DNA of 64,000 nt from DASZMX01 sp035551475 (lineage in GTDB: Bacteria > Verrucomicrobiota > Verrucomicrobiia > Limisphaerales > Palsa-1400): NCBI GenBank assembly GCA_035551475.1, contig DASZMX010000037.1, positions 43,173 to 107,172 of the forward strand, written 5' to 3'. The notes under the pieces were generated by a model. That model did not search any database and was not told where the DNA came from. It saw nothing but the letters and a program-made list of their open reading frames with translations. Numbering within the stretch: position 1 is the first letter of the stretch; each line of letters begins with the position of its first letter. Of this stretch, positions 1 to 9,572 are shown piece after piece. The position numbers and the translations under genes were made by a program.

Positions 1-2743
1 CTTCGCCGCCTTCCCACGGCTGAAATTGCCGGCTTTCCAGCAACTGGGCGGCGCGCTCGGGCTGGCCGGTTTGGTTGTAAAGCGCACAGAGCTCCAGAGT
101 GAGATCGTCGCGCGCCGCTGTCAGCGCCGGGAATTTTTCCAACTCCCGCAGGCGTTTTACCGGTTTTTCACCGAGGCGCTTCCAAAGTTGATCACGCTCG
201 TAAAGCAACCGCGCATCGGACGAATTGGCGCGGAACGCGCGATCATAGGCGGCGCGGGCTTTCGCGGGTTTCCGCGAGATATTGAAATAGGCGATGCCAA
301 GATTGCGCCAGACGATGGAAAAACCGGGGTCGAGCCGCGCGGCTTTTTCCCACGCGCGCATGGCTTCCTCATGGCGGCGGCGATCGTATAACAAATTGCC
401 CAGATAATAGGGCGCGCGCGCGTCCTTGGGCTGGGCCTCCATGGCCGACGCCAAAATCGCGAATTCCTCCAGCCGCGCGGGGAAACAATAATCTGGCGGC
501 AATTCAGAGGCGCGAGTGAAACTGGCCTGCGCCGCCGTCGGGTCGCCGTTCCGCTGATGCAGCCAGCCCAACGTATATTGCGCCAGCGGCGCCGCTCCCC
601 AGCTCTGATCCGGCAAATCGCGCGGCGGCGCGACGGGCTCGCGCAAAATTTCAATTCCCTCCGCAAACATTCCCGCGCGCGCGTAATCGTGCGCCAGATC
701 GAGTTTCACCTGCAAATCGCCGCCCGCCACTCCGTCGCGCAGAAATCTCGCCCAGGCGTCCAAGGGATCGGCCGCCAAAGTTTCGGCGATCATGGCGTCC
801 GCCTCCGACGTCCGATTTAACCTTCGCAGGACGACGGCTTGCAAATTACGCGCGCGCAGATTCTGGGTGTCGAAGCGAAGAGCGCGCGTGAGATGCTCGA
901 GGGCGTCCGCCCAATTTTTGCGGGCGGCGTCGATCTCGGCGAGGGCATGATAACTCGCGCCCGCCCAGGCCTGATTCCACGCAGCCTTGTAAATCGTGTC
1001 ATACGCGGCGCCGTCCCGCCCGAGGAAACGCAGGCACAAGCCCAGATTGTAGAAGGCCTCACCGTCGTAAGGATTGGGATTGCGCCGTGTCAAGCGTTCG
1101 ACGGATCGGCGAAAGCATTTCTCGGCCGCGGCAAATTCGCCGCGTTTCAGATGCCACAGGCCCAGCGCATTATTGCAGCGGGCATCCAATGGATCACGCC
1201 GCAGCGCCTCCCGCCAATACAAAACCGGCGACCGGGTGGCGTGGCGATACTGCTCCAAATGGAGGCCGGTGATGAACAACTCATCGTTGCTTGCAATCTC
1301 TTGGGGAGCCGGCGGCTCCGTGGCCGCAGCGGGAACGGGCGTTTTCGCGCTCGCTTTCGGCTGATACGAAATTAAATCGCCGACCTGCACTCGCACCGCG
1401 GCCGGCGCGAAAGCGCGCGGCAATTTTATTTCTTCGAGGCAGGGCGCGCCCGGCGCCAGATCCCGCGTCACGCGCGCCACTTCCACGCCCTCGGCGAAAA
1501 TGATAATCGCCGTTTGCGGGTGACGTCTTGTCACCGCCACACCCAACTTCATGACGTCGCCAGCCAAATCAAAACGAAGCGCGGCGTGAATATTGGCGTG
1601 CTGCGCGGGGCCGATTTTTTGAATGGGATACCAAAACTGGCTCCAGGTTTTCGTCTCACCCGGCTGCAGAAAGCTGAAGTCCGGTTGGTTATCGGTGTAA
1701 ACGCCGGCCATCAATTCAATATAGGGCGCATATTCTCCGCGCGCGTCGGGGTCGGTTAGATTGCGGTCCCAGGCGTAGCCGAATTCGTGGTTGCCCCACG
1801 TCCATTGTTTTTTGCCCGGCGAGATATGGTGATTGGCCACATGCACGATGCCGGATTGCGCGGCGTAATCGTAACCGCCGAAAAAATCCTCCCGGCTGCC
1901 CATGCACATATACGATGTGGGCACTGGAATATTGGCGTAAAAGGACAGGTCGTTCGGCGCGCACGAAGGGCCGGTCCCCGGGACAAATTGCGCCGGCGCC
2001 TCATCCTTCGGGACGCCCCGCCGCCCGCGTTCCCCATAATTGACGCCATAATAAAAGCCTTGCGCCAGCGGATATTCGCTCATGGAGCGGCGCGCATGAT
2101 CGGCCACGTAGGAAACATCCGGCGCGAAAAAACTTTGATACGCCTCATGCACGCGCGTGGCCACGTTGGCCCACCACAAAAATGTCTGCACAAATGGCGT
2201 CCGATTATAAACGCGCGCCTTCAGCTCCAAAACGTTGCGGTCCGGATGCAGACAAACGCCGTGCATGCCTTTCATGCGGCACAGCGGATCGTGATCGCTG
2301 CACCAAATGGTTTTCGAGCCATCGGCATGCTCTTCGATTTCGAAATCGACGGGCAAAAAAGTCGCGGGCCGGTGATGTTGCGGCCAATTAAATTCAATGC
2401 CGCCGGAAATCCAGGGCCCCGCCAACCCCACCAGCGCCGGCTTGATGACCGGCTGATTATAGATGACGTCGCAACCGTTGGTTTTGTCCTGAAACAGGTG
2501 AATGCGCCCGCCTATTTCCGGCAAAACCATCGCCCGCACAAACTCATTTTCAATCCAAATGGCCTGCCACTCGCGCGTCACCGGCTTTTCCGCGATGCGA
2601 TCGGTGAACGGCAGGGGATAAACCTTCCCACTGCTGCCCTGGTAAACGCGCGTTTCCAGAAACATCGGGTTCTTGTCGGGCGGCGCGGGCAAATAGGTTG
2701 GCAGCGCCAACTTCTCGATCCGCACGGTCACTCCGGGATTCAT
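1..2743 (-). CDS. DUF5107 and TPR-repeat protein, 3' end outside window
   Basis: An open frame starts with ATG at 2743 and stays open to the left edge (914 codons, no stop), so the C-terminus is missing. Residues about 45-330 match the DUF5107 family, a beta-rich domain of carbohydrate-utilisation loci; visible blocks include FVRAMVLPEIGGRIHL near the start and PDFSFLQPGETKTWSQFWYP at its end. From about residue 390 onward the protein is helical with repeated TPR-like pairs, for example RCNNALGLWHLKRGEFAAAE. There is no signal peptide, so it is probably cytoplasmic. The start overlaps the stop of the upstream sugar transporter as ATGA, which implies translational coupling and a role in handling the imported sugar. 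The enzymatic activity of DUF5107 is not established, and I do not assign one. Confidence 0.85.
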   Translation of the reverse strand, partial: MNPGVTVRIEKLALPTYLPAPPDKNPMFLETRVYQGSSGKVYPLPFTDRIAEKPVTREWQAIWIENEFVRAMVLPEIGGRIHLFQDKTNGCDVIYNQPVIKPALVGLAGPWISGGIEFNWPQHHRPATFLPVDFEIEEHADGSKTIWCSDHDPLCRMKGMHGVCLHPDRNVLELKARVYNRTPFVQTFLWWANVATRVHEAYQSFFAPDVSYVADHARRSMSEYPLAQGFYYGVNYGERGRRGVPKDEAPAQFVPGTGPSCAPNDLSFYANIPVPTSYMCMGSREDFFGGYDYAAQSGIVHVANHHISPGKKQWTWGNHEFGYAWDRNLTDPDARGEYAPYIELMAGVYTDNQPDFSFLQPGETKTWSQFWYPIQKIGPAQHANIHAALRFDLAGDVMKLGVAVTRRHPQTAIIIFAEGVEVARVTRDLAPGAPCLEEIKLPRAFAPAAVRVQVGDLISYQPKASAKTPVPAAATEPPAPQEIASNDELFITGLHLEQYRHATRSPVLYWREALRRDPLDARCNNALGLWHLKRGEFAAAEKCFRRSVERLTRRNPNPYDGEAFYNLGLCLRFLGRDGAAYDTIYKAAWNQAWAGASYHALAEIDAARKNWADALEHLTRALRFDTQNLRARNLQAVVLRRLNRTSEADAMIAETLAADPLDAWARFLRDGVAGGDLQVKLDLAHDYARAGMFAEGIEILREPVAPPRDLPDQSWGAAPLAQYTLGWLHQRNGDPTAAQASFTRASELPPDYCFPARLEEFAILASAMEAQPKDARAPYYLGNLLYDRRRHEEAMRAWEKAARLDPGFSIVWRNLGIAYFNISRKPAKARAAYDRAFRANSSDARLLYERDQLWKRLGEKPVKRLRELEKFPALTAARDDLTLELCALYNQTGQPERAAQLLESRQFQPWEGGE

Positions 2744-4167
2744 CGCTCCACCACCAATTCCCGCTCCAGTTGCTCCAGCGATTTGCCTTTGGTTTCCGGC
2801 AATTTGAATTTGATATACAGAAATCCCGCCGCGCAAATGCCGGCATAGAGCAGGAAGGCGCCTGCCGGCCCGAGCCGCGCGTTCAGCGTGGGGAAGCTAT
2901 ACGTCAAGACGAAACACGCCACCCATAAAGCCGAGACCGCCACCGCCATGGCGGCGCCGCGAATGCGGTTGGGAAAGATTTCCGAAATCACCACCCACGT
3001 GACCGGCGCCAGCGACATCGCATAACAGGCAATGGCCGCCAGCACGAGGAGCAGCATCGGCAGCCCCTTCACCCCGGCGAAATAACACGCCCCCATTCCC
3101 GCATAAATCACCGCCAAAGCGGCCGAGCCAAACAGCATCAACGGACGGCGCCCGTTGCGATCCACCATCCCGAGCGCCACCAGCGTGAAAACCAAATTGA
3201 CCGACCCCGTCCACGCAATGTTCTTCAGCACCGTCGAAATGTCGTAGCCCGCCGCGCGAAAAATTTCCTCGGCATAATTAAAGATGACGTTAATGCCGCA
3301 CCATTGCTGAAACACGGCCAGCACGATGCCCAGCGCCATGACACGCCGCAGCCGGGGCTCAAGCAAATCCGAAAAATGAACGCGCTGAATTTCCTCGCGC
3401 GAGAGCGTCGATTGAATATCGGCCGCGGCGGCGGCGGCGTAATCAGATCCGCCAATCTTCGTGAGTATCCTGCCAGCCTCCGCGCTCCGTCCGTTCTTGG
3501 CCAGCCAGCGCGGGCTTTCCGGGACAAAACACATCCCCAGCCAGAACAGCGCGGCGGGCGCAGCGGTCAAACCGAACATCCACCGCCACCCGCTTTGGCC
3601 GAACCAGGAGGTGCGGATAAATTCATCGGTGGCGCCGGGCGGCAAGTTGCGCACGAGAAACCAATTCAGGCATTGGGCGAACAAAATTCCGACGACGACG
3701 GTGAGCTGGTTAATGGCCACGAGCCGGCCGCGCATCTGGGCTGGCGCCACCTCGGCAATGTACATCGGCGACAGGCTGGAGGCCAATCCGATGGCGACAC
3801 CCCCGGCGATGCGCCAGGCAATAAAAACCGCGAAAGTTCCCGCGAGGGCGTTGCCCAGCGAGGTCACCGCGAATAAAAGCGCGGAGGCCAGCAGCAAACG
3901 GCGGCGTCCGAATTTATCGCTCAAGGCGCCGGCGAGGAGCGCACCTGTCAAACAACCGGTGAGCGCGCAGCTGTTCGCCCAGCCAATCTGGGCTTCGCTG
4001 GTGAGCTGAAAGTAACGCTGGAAAAAAGGCTTGGCTCCGCCAATGACGACCCAATCCCAGCCGAACAGCAGGCCGCCCATCGCGGCCACGCTGCAAATCA
4101 GCCAGACGTAGCCGGCGTTGATCTGGGCCTTGAGGCCGGCGCCCCCGTGGTTCACAGTCGTGATCAT
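2740..4167 (-). CDS. sugar-porter family MFS transporter
   Basis: A 475-residue, 12-helix inner-membrane transporter of the sugar-porter (GLUT/XylE) family, expected to import a monosaccharide or small glycoside with protons. Family signatures are visible: GWDWVVIGG at residues 36-44 in helix 1, DKFGRRR at 84-90, PESPRWL in the central loop, QQWCGINVIFNYAEEIF in helix 7, and PETKG near the C-terminus. The helix-1 motif usually reads G-Y/F-D-T-x-V-I-S-G, so the Trp after Asp is unusual. The stop overlaps the start of the DUF5107 gene (ATGA). About 70 bp upstream of the start lies a direct repeat that is also found in front of the LamG operon, so both are probably controlled by the neighbouring AraC or XylR-like regulator. 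Substrate is not determinable. Confidence 0.93.
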   Translation of the reverse strand: MITTVNHGGAGLKAQINAGYVWLICSVAAMGGLLFGWDWVVIGGAKPFFQRYFQLTSEAQIGWANSCALTGCLTGALLAGALSDKFGRRRLLLASALLFAVTSLGNALAGTFAVFIAWRIAGGVAIGLASSLSPMYIAEVAPAQMRGRLVAINQLTVVVGILFAQCLNWFLVRNLPPGATDEFIRTSWFGQSGWRWMFGLTAAPAALFWLGMCFVPESPRWLAKNGRSAEAGRILTKIGGSDYAAAAAADIQSTLSREEIQRVHFSDLLEPRLRRVMALGIVLAVFQQWCGINVIFNYAEEIFRAAGYDISTVLKNIAWTGSVNLVFTLVALGMVDRNGRRPLMLFGSAALAVIYAGMGACYFAGVKGLPMLLLVLAAIACYAMSLAPVTWVVISEIFPNRIRGAAMAVAVSALWVACFVLTYSFPTLNARLGPAGAFLLYAGICAAGFLYIKFKLPETKGKSLEQLERELVVER

Positions 4168-4238
4168 TTCGTTAATGCTGGCCGGGCATCATCCCGCCAT
4201 CAGTGGATAAGGGATGATGGCACGCGTCCCGCGCCGCC

Positions 4239-4273
4239 GGAATGGACATTGCAATGATGCGCATGGACAATTG
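4239..4273 (-). promoter_or_regulatory. direct-repeat operator, copy A (AraC/XylR-like)
   Basis: Read on the minus strand, the site has TGTCCAT twice with starts exactly 21 bp apart, flanked by CAAT before the first copy and TCC after the second. It lies about 70 bp upstream of the transporter start. The same arrangement occurs on the plus strand at 6535-6569. Two same-orientation half-sites two helical turns apart is the usual layout for AraC-family dimers. The regulator is inferred, not shown. Confidence 0.6.
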
Positions 4274-4285
4274 GCTGACGCGCCT

Positions 4286-5173
4286 TCAAATCCCATAATG
4301 CCGGCGATGTTCGGAAGGGGAATGGCTGTGCATCTTGCGAAAGGCGCGCGAAAAATAAAATTGATCGGAAAAGCCCAGGTGATCGCTGATTTGTTTGATC
4401 GGCCAATTGGTGGAGTTGAGCAATTCCACGGCGCGCTGCATCCGCAGATGGTTCAGGTAATTCAGCGGCGCATAGCCGGTGACGCGCCGAAAAAGCGTGG
4501 TGTAATGCGAACGCGACAGGCTCACCAACGCGGCCAGCGCGGCGACATTCAAAGGCTCGCGCAAATGACTTTTCATAAACTCAATGCTTTTGTCGATCCG
4601 TTCGCGCGCGCTCGTCTCACCGTGCCAGAACTCCTCGTGATGCCGCAGGATCAGCCCCATCAAATGGGCGAGTGAATGCGCGGCATAAATCAAATGTGTC
4701 AGGGTGAAACCGTGCTGCAATCCCTCGCGCACATCTTCAAAAAGCGAGTAAAGCTGGACGTCGCCACCGAGGGAAACGATGGGCTTGGCATCCGATGTTC
4801 CCAGCCGCTCCAGATAATGCGGCATATTGGAGCCGACGGCGTGGAACCAATGAATGGTCCAGGGCTTTTGCTTGGCCGCGCCGTAGGTGTGCGGCGTGCC
4901 GGCATTGATGACGAGCAATTGGTTTTTGCCCACGGCATGGCGCTGCCCGGCAATCTCGCACCAGCCATTGCCTTCCGCGCAGTAAATAAAAATAACCTCC
5001 TGGCAGCCGCGCTCCCGCGTGCAGGTGTGGCCCCTGGCTTTCGGATAATAGCCGGCATCCGTGGGCAGCAAGTTCATCAGCAACGGATGCTTCAAGGCGG
5101 TGGCCACCACCGGACGCGGCGCCACCACGAGACGCTGCCCCGCGAAGCCTTCGAGCTTTTCACGCGTTTTCAT
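4286..5173 (-). CDS. AraC family transcriptional regulator with cupin sensor domain
   Basis: A 295-residue regulator. Residues about 20-170 form a cupin-like ligand-binding domain of the AraC_binding type, with the typical run GTPHTYGAAKQKPWTIHWFH. Residues about 190-295 form a double helix-turn-helix AraC domain, including NVAALAALVSLSRSHYTTLF and the second helix region PIKQISDHLGFSDQFYFSRA. It lies between the sugar transporter and a divergent XylR-like regulator (54-bp gap). It probably responds to a sugar and controls the neighbouring transporter or hydrolase operons. Ligand unknown. Confidence 0.93.
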   Translation of the reverse strand: MKTREKLEGFAGQRLVVAPRPVVATALKHPLLMNLLPTDAGYYPKARGHTCTRERGCQEVIFIYCAEGNGWCEIAGQRHAVGKNQLLVINAGTPHTYGAAKQKPWTIHWFHAVGSNMPHYLERLGTSDAKPIVSLGGDVQLYSLFEDVREGLQHGFTLTHLIYAAHSLAHLMGLILRHHEEFWHGETSARERIDKSIEFMKSHLREPLNVAALAALVSLSRSHYTTLFRRVTGYAPLNYLNHLRMQRAVELLNSTNWPIKQISDHLGFSDQFYFSRAFRKMHSHSPSEHRRHYGI

Positions 5174-5227
5174 GAATTCGGCCGGGCTTGCAACCCCGCT
5201 AAATTATGGAAATATCGGCCAACTACA

Positions 5228-6448
5228 ATGAAGAAATTTGTCAAACATGCCCGCCGCCCGCGGGTCGCGCTGTTGGTCGAATCGTCGCGCGGCTACGGAC
5301 GCGGCGTGCTGTGGGGCGTGGCCAAATTCGTGCGCCAAAACGATTCGTGGTCGATTTTCTTCCAGGACCTGAATTTGTGTGATGACACGCCTGGCTGGCT
5401 CAAAAATTGGCGGGGCGACGGCATTATTTCGCGCCTGGAAAACCGCGATGTGGTCCAAGTGATCGAGCAATTGAAAGTGCCTGCCGTCTATCTGCGCCAC
5501 GCCAATCCCAAGCTCGGCAAGCCCGGCATTCTCGCCGACAACACCGCCATTTCCCGGCTCTGCGGCGAGCATTTGAAGGAGCGCGGCTTTCGACACTTTG
5601 CTTTCTGCGGGTTCAACGGCGCGGATTATTCGGACGAACGCCGTGATAGCTTCGTGGATTTTGTGCGGCGCGCGGGCTTTCCCTGCCACGTTTACACGGA
5701 TTCGGCTCCGCTGCCCAAAGGCGACACTGCCCAGTATGAAGGCCTTGGTTTAAAGGACGGCGGCGAGGTGGCAAACTGGATTAAAAAGCTGCCCAAACCC
5801 ATCGGCCTCATGGCGTGCAACGACATGCGCGGCCAGCAAGTGTTGGATGCCTGCCGCGCCACCGGTGTGGCGTCTCCCGAGGAAATCGCCGTGATCGGCG
5901 TGGATAATGACGACGTCCTTTGCAACCTGTCCGACCCGCCGCTGTCAAGCGTCGTGCCCAATGCCGAGCGCATTGGCTACGAGGCCGCGGCGCTGCTGGC
6001 GCGCATGATGGCGGGCGCAAAAATCCCGGCGGGCGAAATCTTCGTGGCGCCGAGCGGCATCGTGACGCGCCGTTCCACGGACGTGCTGGCCATGGAGGAC
6101 CGGCAAATCGCCGCCGCCGCCCGTTTTATCCGGGAGCACGCGTGCGATGGCATCGATGTGGCGGACGTGCTGCGGGCGGCGCCAATGTCGCGCAGCACCC
6201 TGGACCGGCGTTTCCTGAAACTGCTGGGGCGCTCGCCCAAGGATGAGATTCTGCGCATCCGTCTGGACCGCGTGAAACAGCTTTTGGCGGAGACCGATTT
6301 TTCACTGTCAATCATCGCCGAAAAAGTCGGGTTGGCGCATGTGGAGCATCTCAGCCGCATTTTCAAAAGCCGCTTAAAAGTCACGCCGTCCGAATACCGC
6401 GCGCAAGCCCTGACGAACGTGACGAAAAACGTCAATAGTTTTCCCTAA
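5228..6448 (+). CDS. XylR-like regulator: LacI-type sensor fused to AraC DNA-binding domain
   Basis: A 406-residue protein. The reading frame extends upstream to 4676, but that part is antisense to the AraC gene; the ATG at 5228 gives the standard XylR-family N-terminus RRPRVALLVESSRGYGRG. Residues about 10-285 form a periplasmic-binding-protein-like sensor of LacI/XylR type (AVIGVDNDDVLCNLSDPPLS is the characteristic block). Residues about 295-395 form an AraC helix-turn-helix domain. This fusion is typical of sugar-responsive activators such as XylR. It is the best candidate to bind the 21-bp-period direct repeats at 4239-4273 and 6535-6569, which flank it on both sides. The sugar ligand cannot be read from the sequence. 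Confidence 0.92.
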   Translation: MKKFVKHARRPRVALLVESSRGYGRGVLWGVAKFVRQNDSWSIFFQDLNLCDDTPGWLKNWRGDGIISRLENRDVVQVIEQLKVPAVYLRHANPKLGKPGILADNTAISRLCGEHLKERGFRHFAFCGFNGADYSDERRDSFVDFVRRAGFPCHVYTDSAPLPKGDTAQYEGLGLKDGGEVANWIKKLPKPIGLMACNDMRGQQVLDACRATGVASPEEIAVIGVDNDDVLCNLSDPPLSSVVPNAERIGYEAAALLARMMAGAKIPAGEIFVAPSGIVTRRSTDVLAMEDRQIAAAARFIREHACDGIDVADVLRAAPMSRSTLDRRFLKLLGRSPKDEILRIRLDRVKQLLAETDFSLSIIAEKVGLAHVEHLSRIFKSRLKVTPSEYRAQALTNVTKNVNSFP

Positions 6449-6534
6449 AAGCTCATGGGAAGAAGCGGGGAGCAGTGTTAAATTTGGGTAATGCCATTTG
6501 TTGAACGCAACAGGATTTTGCGGCGGTTGTCGGT

Positions 6535-6569
6535 CAATTGTCCATGCAGTCCGTTGGTTTGTCTATTCC
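6535..6569 (+). promoter_or_regulatory. direct-repeat operator, copy B (AraC/XylR-like)
   Basis: TGTCCAT is followed 21 bp later by TGTCTAT, with the same flanks as copy A: CAAT before the first repeat and TCC after the second. The 13-mer CAATTGTCCATGC is identical in both copies. The site lies 105 bp upstream of the LamG gene start and is in the same orientation relative to its gene as copy A is to the transporter. Confidence 0.6.
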
Positions 6570-6673
6570 TTGGAGCCCGGCTCTATGGAAAGCTCAAATC
6601 GAACCACATAACATGAATACCAGTTCAACAATCGGCGCTTCGTGTTCCTGTCAAAAGTAACCTCACCCACCTT

Positions 6674-9556
6674 ATGAATAAACGTTTTCATGGATTTTTC
6701 ACCCTTGGCCTCGGCCTGGCGCTGCTGCCCGCGGCCTCGGCCCGCGCGGATTACGCGAGCACGGTGCTCGGGGACAATCCCCTGGCGTATTACGCTTTGA
6801 ACCCCGCCGCCGACGGCACCGACGTGGCTCCTGACTTGTCCGGCAACGGCAACGACGGCGTCGTCGCCGGCGTCACCGCCGCAGCCGGCCCTTCCGCCTA
6901 CATTCCCAACGCGGGCTACTTCAATGGCGGCGCGGCGATTGACTTGAGTCAACAAGGCAACGCGGGCTTGTTGAATTTCACCGGCCCCATCACGATTGAA
7001 GCGTGGGTGCAGCCCTCCAGTTCCTCGGAGTTCGCGGACATCGTGGCCAAAGGCTACGACAGTTCGTCCGGGCAGGAAATTGTGCTGCGGGTCAATGGGC
7101 CTTATGGCGCCAATTACTATGCCTCGTCCGGCAGCGTAGGGGTCACGGGCGGAACCCAGGCCACCAGTTGGACCTATGTCGTCATGTCCAGCGATGGCAC
7201 CAATTGCAGTCTTTACGAAAACGGCGTGTTGCAGCAGCGCAATCCCGACACCTCCGGCTCCGTCACCTTTGGCGACGACTGGGCGATCGGTGACGGCAGC
7301 AGCTCCGGCAATGGCCGTTTGTTCAACGGCAACATCAGCGAAGTGGCCATTTACAAACACGGCCTGTCGCAAGCCCAGGTGCTGAACCACTATTACGCCG
7401 GCCTTCTCAATTCCAGCCCGGCGACCAGCCGCCCCATCATCGCCACCCAGCCGCAATCGCAAACGATTTACACCGGCAGCGCCGTCACATTTAGCGTCAC
7501 CGCCGTCAGCGCCTTGGCCATGACCAATCAATGGTATAAGAGCGGTTCGCCGTTGTTGAACCAAACCAATGCGACGCTGACGTTGCTTAACGTCGGCCCG
7601 GGCGATGACGTCAACTATTCCGTTACCGTCGGCAACGCCAACGGGGCGACCAACAGCGCCACGGTCTCCCTCTCCTTGCTCACCCCCGGCGACACCTTGC
7701 AATGGGTGGCCGCCGGCAACAACGGCTTGTGGGACAATAGCACGGTCAACTGGCTCGACACGACGACGAGCACGGCGTCGGCCTTCGCTGACGCCGACAA
7801 AGCCGTCTTCGACGATACGACCGGTGTTCCGACGACCGTCGCGGTCGATGCGGCCGTGTCTCCGAGCTTTGTCACGGTTAATTCGAGCGCGAACAATTAC
7901 CTCTTCAATGGCTCCGGCAGCCTCAACGGCCCCGGCACATTGATCAAAAAAGGCTCCAGCACACTGACGCTCAATACGGGATATAATCTCACCGGGCCGG
8001 TTTTCATCGACGGCGGCACAGTGGCGGCGGGCAACTACGCCTTTAATTCAGTCTCCTTCGTCATCGTGAGCAATGGCGCCACGATGGATTTCAGCGGCAG
8101 CCCGCTGGCCGATGACAAAACGATCACCGTCGCCGGCGCGGGCGCCACGGGCAAAGGGGCCATCTTCAACAGCGGCGGGGCGCAATACGGCCAGGTGATG
8201 AATGTCGTGATGACCGGCGACACCACCTTCGGCGGCAGCAGCCGCTGGGATTTGGCGGGCGGCTCCCTCGTGAGCGGGCCGCATAACTTGACCATCGATT
8301 GGTCGGCAGGCGCCGGTTACGGCGAATGGAATTCCCCCACCGTCGCAGCGAACGTGCCGGGCATCACGCTGCAAGGCGGGAATTTCGGCATGAAATACCT
8401 GGATAACACGTTCCAAAATCCGGCGACCATGTTCACCGTCAGTCCGAATTGCGAAGTCAGCTTTTGGAATGGCGGCTATAATGGCAGTTTCCATGTGATG
8501 AGCAATGGCCGGGTCGATCTTTGGACGGCGCCGGCGGCCTTCACCGGCAGCACGGTCATCCTGGAAGACAGCGCCAATTGGTATAGCTGGGGCAGCAGCG
8601 GCAACGACGAGCCGGTGAGCAGCGCCATCGTGCTCAACGGTGTGGCCCACTTCGTCCTGGGCGATCATAATCTGGTTTACACGAACCTCATCAGCGGCGC
8701 CGGCGGTTTCATTGTGGATTACTGGAACCATGCGCTTGTGTTCTCCTCCGACAATACCTACACCGGACCGACGATTATCAGCACGCCGGGCAATAGCCCG
8801 GAAGTGGCGTTGAAAGGCAACGGCGCCATCTCCCATAGCTCGCTGATCTTCTTCGGCGGCAACGATTCCACTGTCACACATATTGATGCCAGCGGCCGCA
8901 ACGACCAAACCTTGACGCTGACCAGCGTCCAGACTCTGGGCGGCATCGGCGCCATCAATGGCAACTTGACCGCGCTCGCCGGCTCGACCATTGCACCGGG
9001 CGGAACGAATGTCACCCTCGGCATCACGGCCGGCTCGAACCCTGTCGGCACGATTGCCGTGGCCAACAATGTGCAACTCGGCGGCTCCTTGCTGATGAAG
9101 CTGGCCAGCAACGGCTCGAATGACGTCGTGCAAGCCGGGGGCAATATCACCTACGGCGGCGCATTGAACGTGGTGAACGTCAGCGGCGCGGCCTTGACGG
9201 CCGGCACGACCTATCAATTGTTCAACGCGGCCAATTATAATGGCCAATTCTCCTCCACTTCCCTGCCCTCGCTCGGCGCAGGCCTGACGTGGGATCTCAG
9301 CCAGCTGAACGCCGGCAAAATCACCGTGAATGGCGGAGTGACCATCGGCAGCACCACTCTGTCGGGTGGAAATGTGACGTTCTCCGGGACGGGCGGGAAG
9401 CCGAACGGAACGTATTACGTTCTCACGGCGACCAATGTGCCCACGGCCAATTGGACCCCGATTGCGACGAACTCTTACGACGGCAGCGGAAACTTTACGG
9501 TAACGCTGCCAGTCGCGCCCGGCACGCCGGAGCGGTTTTATCGCACCAGCCAATAA
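6674..9556 (+). CDS. secreted LamG/Ig-like/beta-strand-repeat protein
   Basis: A 960-residue exported protein. A signal peptide (residues about 1-27, ending ASARA) is followed by a LamG/concanavalin-like domain (about 30-245). Next come an Ig-like domain (about 250-335, opening with TQPQSQTIYTGSAVTFSV) and a long autotransporter-associated beta-strand-repeat region (about 345-890, with GTLIKKGSSTLTLN and similar GxxT/L runs). The C-terminal 65 residues form a small module starting TLSGGNVTFSGTGGKPNG and ending in FYR. A close copy of this module ends the GH-D hydrolase two genes downstream. It probably binds or displays carbohydrate at the cell surface. It heads an operon-like run with a pseudopilin, a hydrolase and an SGNH hydrolase, behind operator copy B. 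No catalytic domain is seen. Confidence 0.85.
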   Translation: MNKRFHGFFTLGLGLALLPAASARADYASTVLGDNPLAYYALNPAADGTDVAPDLSGNGNDGVVAGVTAAAGPSAYIPNAGYFNGGAAIDLSQQGNAGLLNFTGPITIEAWVQPSSSSEFADIVAKGYDSSSGQEIVLRVNGPYGANYYASSGSVGVTGGTQATSWTYVVMSSDGTNCSLYENGVLQQRNPDTSGSVTFGDDWAIGDGSSSGNGRLFNGNISEVAIYKHGLSQAQVLNHYYAGLLNSSPATSRPIIATQPQSQTIYTGSAVTFSVTAVSALAMTNQWYKSGSPLLNQTNATLTLLNVGPGDDVNYSVTVGNANGATNSATVSLSLLTPGDTLQWVAAGNNGLWDNSTVNWLDTTTSTASAFADADKAVFDDTTGVPTTVAVDAAVSPSFVTVNSSANNYLFNGSGSLNGPGTLIKKGSSTLTLNTGYNLTGPVFIDGGTVAAGNYAFNSVSFVIVSNGATMDFSGSPLADDKTITVAGAGATGKGAIFNSGGAQYGQVMNVVMTGDTTFGGSSRWDLAGGSLVSGPHNLTIDWSAGAGYGEWNSPTVAANVPGITLQGGNFGMKYLDNTFQNPATMFTVSPNCEVSFWNGGYNGSFHVMSNGRVDLWTAPAAFTGSTVILEDSANWYSWGSSGNDEPVSSAIVLNGVAHFVLGDHNLVYTNLISGAGGFIVDYWNHALVFSSDNTYTGPTIISTPGNSPEVALKGNGAISHSSLIFFGGNDSTVTHIDASGRNDQTLTLTSVQTLGGIGAINGNLTALAGSTIAPGGTNVTLGITAGSNPVGTIAVANNVQLGGSLLMKLASNGSNDVVQAGGNITYGGALNVVNVSGAALTAGTTYQLFNAANYNGQFSSTSLPSLGAGLTWDLSQLNAGKITVNGGVTIGSTTLSGGNVTFSGTGGKPNGTYYVLTATNVPTANWTPIATNSYDGSGNFTVTLPVAPGTPERFYRTSQ

Positions 9557-9572
9557 TGTGAGGTAAGTTAGG

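Noticed and set aside
35..43. GNHTDYN variant in galactokinase as a sign of altered function
   Set aside because: Asn in place of Glu in this motif is, to my knowledge, common in galactokinases of related phyla. The coordinates given here are residue numbers within the protein encoded at 52055-53263.
1787..2848. Plus-strand frame of 353 codons
   Set aside because: Antisense of the DUF5107 gene, which is open across the region and has recognisable family motifs.
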